Of a DNA stretch of 64,000 bases, positions 18,011 through 25,391 are shown one piece after another. Origin of the DNA: Rivularia sp. T60_A2020_040 (GTDB lineage Bacteria; Cyanobacteriota; Cyanobacteriia; Cyanobacteriales; Nostocaceae). Within the stretch, counting starts at the first letter, position 1, and every line of letters starts with the position of its first letter. Under the pieces are notes generated by a model. The model did no database searches, had not been told where the DNA came from, and saw nothing but the letters and a program-made list of their open reading frames with translations. Location of the stretch: positions 33,015-97,014 of the forward strand of contig JACYMD010000050.1 of the NCBI GenBank assembly GCA_015272215.1, in the 5' to 3' direction. A program made the position numbers and the translations under genes.

Positions 18011-18140
18011 ATATAGCAAATTTCGGTTGAGTCCAATGCACTAAAACCTCACCCCCATCCGCTCTCCGTATATTAGGAGAGGGGTTAAGAGGGCGGGGTG
18101 AGGTAATATTTGTATTCCACCCAAGTGAAAACCGCTATAT
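18011..18140. mobile_element. MITE-like element with nested hairpin
   Basis: Ends in ATATAGC at 18011 and GCTATAT at 18134, with partly complementary inner ends (TTCGGTTGAG versus AGTGAAAACC). Inside, CCTCACCCC (18047-18055) pairs with GGGGTGAGG (18095-18103), and CTCTCC pairs with GGAGAG within that loop. It has no coding capacity. I cannot see a clear target-site duplication. Confidence 0.55.
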
Positions 18141-18194
18141 ATCGTAATCATCAGAAGTCGGGTTTTTAGCTTATATATTTGTAACAGCAGACAA

Positions 18195-18316
18195 TACTCC
18201 TATCCCGCTGGAAAATTACCTATTTCTCTTTATCTCTTTCCTTTGTGTTCTCTGCGTCTCTGCGGTTTTTTTATCGGTAATCTTCTGCCGGGAAGGGAGT
18301 AGTTATAAAAACCCGG
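18195..18316 (+). repeat. Copy A of a ~120-bp dispersed repeat
   Basis: This segment recurs in inverted orientation at 30656-30835. Shared landmarks are ACTCCTATCCCGCTGGAAAA, TTACCTATTTCTCTTTA, TCTCTGCGGTTTTTTTA, GTAATCTTCTG and CGGGAAGGGAGTA, then TTATAAAAACCCG. It has no open frame of note and sits 27 bp beyond the dnaG stop. Confidence 0.9.
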
Positions 18317-18341
18317 CTTCTCAAAACCCACATCAACTAGA

Positions 18342-20303
18342 TTAAGATTCTCCTATAGAAAAACATCGCTGTTGATCTAATTCTTTCAAACGTTTTTTTT
18401 CAGCCATAAAAGCTTGATAATAAGATTGATATTGTTCTGGTTGAGTTTCTGCATTGGTTTGCTCCCAAAGTTCGTAAAAGTGACGGAAGCGTTTTTCTCG
18501 CAATACTTTTTCCATGCTCAAAGTTGCTCTTAAAATTTGTAGGGGAGTGCGAATTATTTGCTGTTGGGCTGTTTCGTTTAAGTGGAATAAATGAGAAACT
18601 AATTCGATTTGTTCGGGAAATTCTAAATATCTATCTTGCAAAGTTGATATTAATTCTGTGGAATAATTTGGATTAGAAATATCTGCTGATTGAATTTCAA
18701 CAATTTGTTGCCATAACAATCGGTGATGAGACAAACTAAATTGTAAATTTCTGGCTTCTAAACTTTCAATAATCGTTTTCCGGTATTCTGGAGAATGTAA
18801 ATAAATTAGTAATAATAAACTCTCCGCTTCTTCTAAAAGACTGTATTCTTTAGGAATTGATTTGAAAGCATTCCCAGAATTATCTTGAAATTTGCGGTTT
18901 GAAGATGGAGATGTATAACTTTTATTTTTATAATTTACTCCTGCTGATTTATGATGAGGAGAAATTTGAGTTAATAAATTTTCTACTCGTAATGGAGTAA
19001 GTCTAGTGTCTCCCAAACTGAGTATTTCCGCACAACGAGAAACATAATAATCTCGCGTATCGGTATTATCTATATTCTTTAATAATTTAACCATTTGCTG
19101 ACAGACTTTTTGAAAATCTGTAGCTTGTTTCAAATCACAATCTTTGGTAATTTGTTCAATCTGCCAATCTAACCATAACGGTGCATTTGCTAACAGTTGT
19201 TGATAATCTTCTGAAGTATGACTAAACAAATATTCATCAGCATCTTTACCATCAGGAATATTGAGAATTTTGAGTTGGACTTCACCCTTATAAGCTAAAT
19301 TCGCGACTTCACCAATTGCTCTTTCTGCTGCAAGAGTTCCAGCTTTATCCGCATCAAAATTGAGAATTAACTGTTTAGAATCACTGTAACGCATAGCTAA
19401 ACGTACTTGTTCAATACTTAAAGCCGTACCCAACGAAGCAACAACATTATTAATTCCAACTGCATGGAGAGCGATAACATCAAAATAACCTTCCACTACC
19501 ACAGCTTGGTCGAATTGGGAAATACCAGATTTCGCTTTATCTAATCCGAATAACGTTCTACCTTTATGAAAAACTTCGGTTTCCGGTGAATTTAAATATT
19601 TAGGTTGTTCATCATCTAAACTTCTACCACCAAAAGCAATTACTTTCCCGGTAATATCGTGAATAGGAATCATTAAACGGTTGCGAAAAGCATCATAATA
19701 ACCCCTACCTTCTGCACGAGATTTAATTAATCCTGCTTTATCCAATAACTGTACCGGATAACGTTTATCTTCCACTAAATAACGATATAAAATTTCCCAA
19801 CCAACTGGAGCATAACCTAACTCAAACTTTTTAATAGTTTCATCTGTTAACTTGCGCTGTTGTTGAAGATATTCTAAAGCAACTTCCCCACTTGGTTGCC
19901 ATAAAGCGTGTTGATAAAAACGCGAAGCCACCTCAAGAACTTCGTATATTTGTTTACGTTCCGATAATTGACGCTGTAATTCTTGTCGTTGTTCGGGTTC
20001 TAAAGTTTCTACAGGTACTTGATAGCGTCGTGCTAAATCTAAGACAACTTCAGCAAAAGAACGTTTATCCAACTCCATCATGAATTTGATTACATTCCCT
20101 CCAGCTTGACAGCCAAAACAGTAATACATCTGTTTGCTAGGACTTACACTAAAGCTAGGAGTTTTTTCATTGTGGAAAGGACATAATCCTAAAAAATCTT
20201 TACCACGCTTGCGTAAAACAACTCGTTCTGATATGACATCAACAATGTCAGCCCGTTGTTTGACTTCTTCAATAGTATCTTGGTGCAAGCGGGGGATTTG
20301 CAT
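18342..20303 (-). CDS. dnaG: DNA primase
   Basis: Synthesises RNA primers at the replication fork. 653 residues, normal for cyanobacteria. The N-terminal CHC2 zinc finger has C41, H44, C62 and C65 (CPFHNEKTPSFS, then YYCFGCQAGG). The catalytic core shows FGGRSLD, YLNSPETEVFHKG, the TOPRIM motif VVEGYFDVIALH with its Glu, and LNFDADKAGTLAAERA for metal binding. The C-terminal ~200 residues are helical and would bind the DnaB helicase. Its upstream region, shared with the divergent amidase gene, contains two different heptamer arrays. Confidence 0.97.
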   Translation of the reverse strand: MQIPRLHQDTIEEVKQRADIVDVISERVVLRKRGKDFLGLCPFHNEKTPSFSVSPSKQMYYCFGCQAGGNVIKFMMELDKRSFAEVVLDLARRYQVPVETLEPEQRQELQRQLSERKQIYEVLEVASRFYQHALWQPSGEVALEYLQQQRKLTDETIKKFELGYAPVGWEILYRYLVEDKRYPVQLLDKAGLIKSRAEGRGYYDAFRNRLMIPIHDITGKVIAFGGRSLDDEQPKYLNSPETEVFHKGRTLFGLDKAKSGISQFDQAVVVEGYFDVIALHAVGINNVVASLGTALSIEQVRLAMRYSDSKQLILNFDADKAGTLAAERAIGEVANLAYKGEVQLKILNIPDGKDADEYLFSHTSEDYQQLLANAPLWLDWQIEQITKDCDLKQATDFQKVCQQMVKLLKNIDNTDTRDYYVSRCAEILSLGDTRLTPLRVENLLTQISPHHKSAGVNYKNKSYTSPSSNRKFQDNSGNAFKSIPKEYSLLEEAESLLLLIYLHSPEYRKTIIESLEARNLQFSLSHHRLLWQQIVEIQSADISNPNYSTELISTLQDRYLEFPEQIELVSHLFHLNETAQQQIIRTPLQILRATLSMEKVLREKRFRHFYELWEQTNAETQPEQYQSYYQAFMAEKKRLKELDQQRCFSIGES

Positions 20304-20310
20304 GATTTAA

Positions 20311-20364
20311 CAGTTGACAGTGGACAGTTGACAGTTGACAGTTGACAGTTGACAGTTGACAGTT
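20311..20364 (+). repeat. TTGACAG heptamer array between divergent dnaG and amidase genes
   Basis: Seven to eight units, one of them TGGACAG, starting only 8 bp from the dnaG start codon. This is the only TTGACAG array here placed at gene 5' ends. Confidence 0.95.
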
Positions 20365-20400
20365 AACCTTTAACCTTTGACCTTTGACCTTTGACCTTTT
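20364..20400 (+). repeat. ACCTTTG/ACCTTTA heptamer array
   Basis: Five units follow the TTGACAG array without a gap (TAACCTTTAACCTTTGACC and onward), ending in a T-run. Two unrelated heptamer families are thus fused head to tail. Confidence 0.9.
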
Positions 20401-20483
20401 TTTACCTTTATATCCTTGTCCCCAGTACCAGAATGGTGTAAACAATCTTTTACGATAACTTTTAATCAGAGGAAATACTGAAG

Positions 20484-21836
20484 ATGGGACGTATTTTTAT
20501 TTCAGCAGGTCACGGAGGTAAGGAAACAGGAGGTATAGATCCAGGTTTTATTGCGGGTGGCACAACTGAAGCCAAGGAAATGATTTTACTACGGGATTTA
20601 ATTTTAACGGAATTAAGGGCGCGTGGGTTGGAAGTTCTTTCGGTTCCAGATTCTTTGAGTGCTAGAGCGAGTATTGAGTGGATAAATTCCCGTGGTAATC
20701 GTAATGATGTCGCGGTGGAAATTCATGCCGATTCTGCTTCTAGCCCTGCTGTAAACGGCGCTAGCGTCTATTATATTGCTAATAATGAAGAACGTAAAAG
20801 CAATGCCGAAACCCTGTTGATGGCGCTGCTACGTCGGGTTCCGCAGTTAAATAGTCGGGGGGTGAAGCCGGATACTGCAACTGGGATGGGACAGTTGATA
20901 TTTACTCGTCAAGTTGCGATCGCGTCTTTGTTGATGCAAGTTATTTTCTTGAGTAGTCCCCAAGACCGTGCTTTATTACAAACCCGTCGTCGGGAATTTG
21001 CGGTGGGGATAGCTGATGGAATGGTAGCATGGAGTCGCGTAATTGATCCAGGTTCAACTCCGCCACCGGAACCAACTTATCCAGGAATTAATATTCAAAT
21101 TAACGGTCAAACTTATTCAGAGCAAGGAATATTAGTAAACGGTAATGCCTATATTCCCATAGATTTAGTTGACCGTTTGCAAATTGACTTATCAAAAACT
21201 ACTAATGTACGTCGTCTGAGCTACCGCAGAATAGTTTATGTCAAAGCAATAGAATTACGAGAATTTAATATATCAATAGCTTGGGATGCTGCGAATCGTA
21301 CCGTAATTTTAAAATCAAATTTAGCAATTTGTGCCAACCAAATTAGTCAAATAATCTCTCGTGGTGCAACTTCGGAAGTACAGTTACAAATATTTTTGAG
21401 AGACAATAATCAAGATGCTTTGGTGAAGTTTCCCGACATACCCAAACTGTATCGAGAAGAAGCAGCAATTGAGGGAGTGAATCACGACATTGCTTTTTGT
21501 CAAATGTGTTTAGAAACCGGATTTTTACGTTTTGGGGATGATATTCAACCCCAACAAAATAACTTTGCAGGATTAGGAACTATCGGTGGTGGAAGGGAAA
21601 CAGCATCATTTCCTAGTGCGAGAATTGGAGTCCGCGCTCATATTCAACATTTAAAAGCTTACGCCAGTTTGGAACCTTTATCACAGGAAGTTGTAGACCC
21701 CAGATTTCGCTTTGTGACGCGGGGTATTGCACCGTTAGTGACAGATTTATCGGGTAGATGGGAGGCAGATTTGCAATATGGAGAGAAGATTATCGCATTA
21801 GTGAAGCGGTTGTATGAATCGGCAGGGTTTCTGTAG
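20484..21836 (+). CDS. N-acetylmuramoyl-L-alanine amidase-like protein with C-terminal glucosaminidase-type domain
   Basis: 450 residues. The N-terminal Amidase_3 domain (1-190) begins RIFISAGHGGKETGG, in which the His is the first zinc ligand, continues with the EAKEMILLRDLI Glu, and has a second His in VAVEIHADSAS. The middle ~80 residues (GINIQINGQTYSEQGILVNG) look like a copper-amine-oxidase-N-like or cell-wall-binding beta module. From ~340 (IEGVNHDIAFCQMCLETGFLRFG) the protein resembles the GH73/mannosyl-glycoprotein endo-beta-N-acetylglucosaminidase fold. It thus appears to be a bifunctional peptidoglycan hydrolase. No signal peptide is visible, so export would need a non-classical route or the enzyme is cytoplasmic. 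SD-like GAGG at 20469 supports the ATG at 20484. Confidence 0.8.
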   Translation: MGRIFISAGHGGKETGGIDPGFIAGGTTEAKEMILLRDLILTELRARGLEVLSVPDSLSARASIEWINSRGNRNDVAVEIHADSASSPAVNGASVYYIANNEERKSNAETLLMALLRRVPQLNSRGVKPDTATGMGQLIFTRQVAIASLLMQVIFLSSPQDRALLQTRRREFAVGIADGMVAWSRVIDPGSTPPPEPTYPGINIQINGQTYSEQGILVNGNAYIPIDLVDRLQIDLSKTTNVRRLSYRRIVYVKAIELREFNISIAWDAANRTVILKSNLAICANQISQIISRGATSEVQLQIFLRDNNQDALVKFPDIPKLYREEAAIEGVNHDIAFCQMCLETGFLRFGDDIQPQQNNFAGLGTIGGGRETASFPSARIGVRAHIQHLKAYASLEPLSQEVVDPRFRFVTRGIAPLVTDLSGRWEADLQYGEKIIALVKRLYESAGFL

Positions 21837-21890
21837 ATGTAATCTTCTTAGCTATAATTTTGATTAAAGCGCTGCTACACTGCGGTTGTG

Positions 21891-22052
21891 ATGTGGTTTA
21901 GCTTTCTGAATGCAACGCAGTTTAGTATGAGAATTCCTCCAAAATTAGATGAGAGGATAAAAGAGTATGCTGATCATGATCGTATTACCAAAAGCAAGGT
22001 AATGTCAGATGTCGTTAATCATGATTTGGCTTTTTCTAGTGATTTAACTTGA
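21891..22052 (+). CDS. Tiny ribbon-helix-helix (CopG/Arc-like) protein
   Basis: 53 codons from the ATG at 21891, or 41 residues from the ATG at 21927. Reading FSMRIPPKLDERIKEYADHD and TKSKVMSDVVNHDLAF, it fits the ribbon-helix-helix pattern: a short beta strand with alternating polar residues, helix A beginning at PPKLDERI, the T-K-S turn and helix B. Such proteins are DNA-binding dimers, often antitoxins or plasmid-copy regulators. No toxin gene is adjacent. It lies 20-50 bp before the membrane-tethered binding-protein gene on the same strand and could regulate it or be a relic of a toxin-antitoxin pair. Pattern-based call. Confidence 0.5.
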   Translation: MWFSFLNATQFSMRIPPKLDERIKEYADHDRITKSKVMSDVVNHDLAFSSDLT

Positions 22053-22101
22053 AGTTATTATTTCTGATAATTTGATTAAAAAATCTATTACTAACTTAAA
22101 C

Positions 22102-23436
22102 ATGAAGTTTAGAGAAATAGACGGAAGAATAAAAATATTACTATTAATGCTTTGCGAGATACTTCTAGGAGTAATTCTCAGCTTAATTAGTTCCCGAATA
22201 TCTAGCAATTTAAACAATCTAAACATTAATGTAAATCAGACATTAGTTATGCTAATAATTTTACTGTTTATAATCTGTTGTGTTTTAGTATTAGTTAAGT
22301 ATTTTCAAAAAGTAGAACATAAAACTTCTCAAAAAGATATTTCACCAGAGCAGAGTGCTGTACCAGTAACTACCAAGTTACAATCAACAAAAAAAATTCT
22401 AGCTCGCAAAGTTTTTGTAAGTACTAGTTTGGTACTTGCTGGTTTTGTTGCTGCATTTATTGTTCAAAAAATTCTAGATAATCCTGTAATACCTCCCTTA
22501 CCTGTGGCATCTCCGACTCCTATCTCCACATCGATTCCCAGGGTTATTAAAGTACTTAAATTTGCTATCCTTCCCACATTAGATTTTAAAACTTTAGCAG
22601 AGCAGGAGAATTGGAATAACTTCATTAAAGATATGGAGAGAACATTGGGAATTTCGGCGAATATTTTGCCTGTACAAAGTTATAAAGAAGCGATTGAAGC
22701 AATCAATAATAATGATGCTCAGATTGCTTGGTTTGGTGGTCAATCCTACATCGAAGCAGCCAAAGAAAATCAAATTGAAGCCTTTGCTCAAACTGTAAAT
22801 AATGATGGTAGTAGAGGTTATTACTCATATTTAATTACGAATAAAAATCAGCCAATATCACAGGTAGAAGCACTGGATAAAAACCAAAGTGATAAATACA
22901 TAATTGATGCAATAAAAAAGAGCTTAATAGTCACATTTGCTTTCAACGATAAAAATTCTACTTCTGGTTTTTTAATTCCAAATTTGTGCGTTTTTGCTAA
23001 AAATGGTATCGAACCCGAAACAGTTTTGAGTAACCCACCATCTTTTCTTCGCAGTCATGAAGCCACAGCACTTGCTGTAGCAGATGAACGTGTAGATGTC
23101 GCAACAAATAATAGTGAAGCTTTAGCTCGTCTGCAAAAAAGTCATCCCCAAGCTTATCAAAAAATCGAAATCATTTGGGAATCTCCGATTATTCCCAGTG
23201 ACCCCATAGCTTATCGTAAAGATTTACCAGAAAACATTAAGAAAAATATTCAAGATTTTTTCTACAACTATCAAAATCAAACAGTTCTCAATATTATGGG
23301 ATGGAGTGGATTTGAGCAAGCATCGGATGCTACCTGGAACATAATTCGCGATTTTGATGATATTACAAAGAAAATAAAAAGTGGCGCATCTAACAGCCAA
23401 TTGCAAGCAGAAGCACAACGTATTTGCTCACCGTAA
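22102..23436 (+). CDS. Membrane-tethered PhnD-like periplasmic binding protein
   Basis: 444 residues from ATG 22102 (a TTG at 22072 is the longer option). Three hydrophobic segments precede the soluble part: ILLLMLCEILLGVILSLI, LVMLIILLFIICCVLVLV and VFVSTSLVLAGFVAAFIV (near residue 103). After a Pro-rich spacer (VIPPLPVASPTPIST), residue ~150 on is a phosphate/phosphonate-type substrate-binding domain. It has LKFAILPTLDFKTLAEQENW, NDAQIAWFGGQSYIEA, the conserved NDKNSTSGFLIP and SHEATALAVADERVDVA. PhnD-type binding proteins normally have one signal peptide or lipobox and neighbouring ABC and permease genes; neither is seen here. A sensory or accessory role seems more likely than transport, but that is inference. 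Confidence 0.7.
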   Translation: MKFREIDGRIKILLLMLCEILLGVILSLISSRISSNLNNLNINVNQTLVMLIILLFIICCVLVLVKYFQKVEHKTSQKDISPEQSAVPVTTKLQSTKKILARKVFVSTSLVLAGFVAAFIVQKILDNPVIPPLPVASPTPISTSIPRVIKVLKFAILPTLDFKTLAEQENWNNFIKDMERTLGISANILPVQSYKEAIEAINNNDAQIAWFGGQSYIEAAKENQIEAFAQTVNNDGSRGYYSYLITNKNQPISQVEALDKNQSDKYIIDAIKKSLIVTFAFNDKNSTSGFLIPNLCVFAKNGIEPETVLSNPPSFLRSHEATALAVADERVDVATNNSEALARLQKSHPQAYQKIEIIWESPIIPSDPIAYRKDLPENIKKNIQDFFYNYQNQTVLNIMGWSGFEQASDATWNIIRDFDDITKKIKSGASNSQLQAEAQRICSP

Positions 23437-23752
23437 TCAAGCTTTAAATCATTAGGGCTTACGCAACTGGCACATTTTCCTTGTAGGGTGCGTAGTTTAG
23501 AATAAATTTGAACGTAGTAATCAGGTTTGTACCGTCACGCACCATCAACCATTTGTGACAATAATGATGCTACTGCGTCACGCTCCGCGTTCAGTTTACT
23601 GACTCGTCAGAGTAACGTAAGTCCTGATAATTATAAATTTTTAACGAACCATAGATAAAATTGCTATTACGATTTTTACGGTTTGTTACAAGCTATGAAT
23701 TTTAAGGGAACAATAAGAAAAGAACTACCATGTTTTAGTATTTTCTTAACCC
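23437..23752. other. Intergenic region with a MITE-like element
   Basis: No gene seen. Most of it is the element at 23454-23625; the remaining ~125 bp before 23753 are AT-rich and may hold the promoter of the HNH-motif gene. Confidence 0.65.
23454..23625. mobile_element. MITE-like element with AGG(G/A)CTTACG termini
   Basis: Left end AGGGCTTACG at 23454 and right end CGTAAGTCCT finishing at 23625 are inverted repeats with one mismatch. The AGGACTTACG type of terminus is common on small non-autonomous elements and insertion sequences in cyanobacteria. The 172 bp between are non-coding and contain TGCGTCACGCTCCGCG. No transposase gene is in the window. Confidence 0.6.
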
Positions 23753-24757
23753 ATGTCTGAAAATCGAGAGCGTAATTCCGCTATTAATGCGACTGCTAAT
23801 ATCAAAGTTCACCACGCCAGAATTTGCGATTTACCTCCCAATGTGCTGCTTAAAATATATAGAGGTGGAATTCGCTCTGGTGAACCATCAAGAACTACCT
23901 CACAAGCCACAGAAATGTTGAAGAAAATACCTCCATCTCAACGAGCAGGTATTGACGGAAAATCCGCAGGTGGTAACGTTCAAGAATATTTATCTGATAA
24001 GCACGCAAGTCATATCAAGCCACATAGTAAAGGTGGTTCCAATAATCCCAGAAATATTAAATGGGAAGATGGGAAAGAAAATATTGCTCGTGGTAATAAG
24101 CCCATGACTTGGCAAGAGCAAATGAGATTGAATTCTAAATGGCATTTTGATAATCTTACGGGTGCGGTGAAAGCAGGGGTAAAAGCCACACCTTTGGGAG
24201 CAGCAGTTGGTGCAGCTACCACAGCACCGTTTTCCATGCTTACGAATGCGCTACGGGTAATTAGAGGTGAAATTTCCGCACCAGAAGCAGCTATAGAAAC
24301 AGTAAAAGATACCGTAGTTGGCGGTACTGTAGGAGGTGTTACAGCTTTTACCATTACAACTATTGCAGCAGCTTGTCCACCAATTGCGATCGCATTAACA
24401 GCAGTAGCACCAGCTTTAACCGTTGTGGGAACTGCGGGTATGATTTACGAGTTTTTCAATATTCTTGAAAATCACAAGCAGGAAGTTAAAGTTTACTATG
24501 AATCTTTAACTCAGCAAGAATTAAAACATTTACAAGCAATTGAAAACGAATTAATTCACGGACATCATAAAAATTTAGAGTTTATAGCTGAAGCAAAAGC
24601 TGTTAATCAAACGATAAAAAATCGACCAATTAAACCTGGTATCGAAGCCGCAGTAAAACGATATCAAGAATCCGTAACTATAGCTCAATCTTTAGGATTA
24701 ACTTCAGCAGATAGTCCGTTACTGGGTAATTCCGTGTACCCTTCTCTTCCTCTATAA
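23753..24757 (+). CDS. HNH-motif protein with hydrophobic Gly/Ala-rich C-terminal region
   Basis: 334 residues. Residues 80-115 contain an HNH-endonuclease-like motif: SHIKPHSKGGSNNPRNI, with H87, N98 or N101, and N110. A long Gly/Ala/Thr/Val-rich region follows (residues ~140-235: VGGTVGGVTAFTITTIAAA, IAIALTAVAPALTVVGTAGM), with two to three possible membrane or pore-type helices. The tail (240-334) is helical and charged. I know no named family that combines these parts. A nuclease or toxin delivered through, or held at, a membrane would fit, but no activity can be claimed: the usual zinc-binding Cys of many HNH enzymes are absent. The small membrane protein gene follows after 17 bp, and both precede a dynamin-like GTPase. 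Confidence 0.55.
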   Translation: MSENRERNSAINATANIKVHHARICDLPPNVLLKIYRGGIRSGEPSRTTSQATEMLKKIPPSQRAGIDGKSAGGNVQEYLSDKHASHIKPHSKGGSNNPRNIKWEDGKENIARGNKPMTWQEQMRLNSKWHFDNLTGAVKAGVKATPLGAAVGAATTAPFSMLTNALRVIRGEISAPEAAIETVKDTVVGGTVGGVTAFTITTIAAACPPIAIALTAVAPALTVVGTAGMIYEFFNILENHKQEVKVYYESLTQQELKHLQAIENELIHGHHKNLEFIAEAKAVNQTIKNRPIKPGIEAAVKRYQESVTIAQSLGLTSADSPLLGNSVYPSLPL

Positions 24758-24774
24758 AAATAATAATTTATATT

Positions 24775-25227
24775 ATGCTTCCTTTTATTTTCGGCGCTAT
24801 TGGTGCAGCAGTCGGAGCAGTTGCTAGTGCTTTTATTACCCATGCTATTGGTGAAAGCGATCGACAAGCAGCCAAGCATCATCGAACAGTAGCAAATGAA
24901 TTAACTCAGAAATACGCAGCTTTAGAAAAGAGGTACAACGAATTAGCTGATACAAGCAAGAAACAGATTATTGATTTAACTTACCAGCACGCTTTAGATG
25001 AAGTAGAAAAAGATTGTTTGCGTTTAGCGGTTAGATTGCAAAAAAATTTGATTTCTTTAATGTGGGAGATTGATAAAGAACCAACAGAAAAAGTTTTAAA
25101 GGAATTTGTCCAAGCAGTAGAGCTTACAAATTATGTGCTTGCTCAAAGTAAGGAAGAGTTAATTTGCGTTCCTAGCGATTACTATGCACGTAATTATATT
25201 GCTGCTTATAAACGAAAGTTAACATGA
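24775..25227 (+). CDS. Small membrane/coiled-coil protein
   Basis: 150 residues, no recognised family. The start is a Gly/Ala-rich hydrophobic helix (FIFGAIGAAVGAVASAFITHAIG), glycine-zipper-like. A charged, heptad-like helix comes next (residues 30-70: ELTQKYAALEKRYNELADTS) and then a mostly helical remainder with FVQAVELTNYVLAQSKEEL. It begins 17 bp after the HNH-motif gene on the same strand, so the two are likely one operon. Its size, N-terminal anchor and coiled coil suggest an adaptor for the protein encoded upstream or for the GTPase downstream. Confidence 0.5.
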   Translation: MLPFIFGAIGAAVGAVASAFITHAIGESDRQAAKHHRTVANELTQKYAALEKRYNELADTSKKQIIDLTYQHALDEVEKDCLRLAVRLQKNLISLMWEIDKEPTEKVLKEFVQAVELTNYVLAQSKEELICVPSDYYARNYIAAYKRKLT

Positions 25228-25334
25228 TTCTATTGGAAAAATAAACGGCTTGTGAACAACCGAAAAAACACTGAAGTTAAATATTTGTATTTAGCTTAAA
25301 TTGATGGTTAATTAGCGGAAAAGCAACTAAAAAG

Positions 25335-25354
25335 AACCCACCTGCGCGGGTTTT
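25335..25354 (+). terminator. Possible weak terminator before the dynamin-like gene
   Basis: AACCC and GGGTT with partial inner pairing form a short GC-rich hairpin followed by TTTTGTTTG. If active it separates transcription of the GTPase gene from the two genes upstream. Confidence 0.4.
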
Positions 25355-25391
25355 GTTTGTATAGCCGCGACTTCCAGTTGCCCATTTTATC

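Larger units (their letters stand above)
18006..18341. other. Repeat-filled intergenic region
   Basis: No gene seen. It holds two distinct repeat elements, listed separately: a MITE-like element at 18011-18140 and one copy of a dispersed ~120-bp repeat at 18195-18316. Between them lies the recurring motif AGAAGTCGGGTTTTT (18152-18166). Confidence 0.75.

Noticed and set aside
24010..24354. 114-codon minus-strand frame inside the HNH-motif gene
   Set aside because: It is antisense to a longer frame with an HNH motif and lacks a ribosome site; its Val/Ala/Pro-rich translation mirrors the Gly/Ala-rich coding strand.
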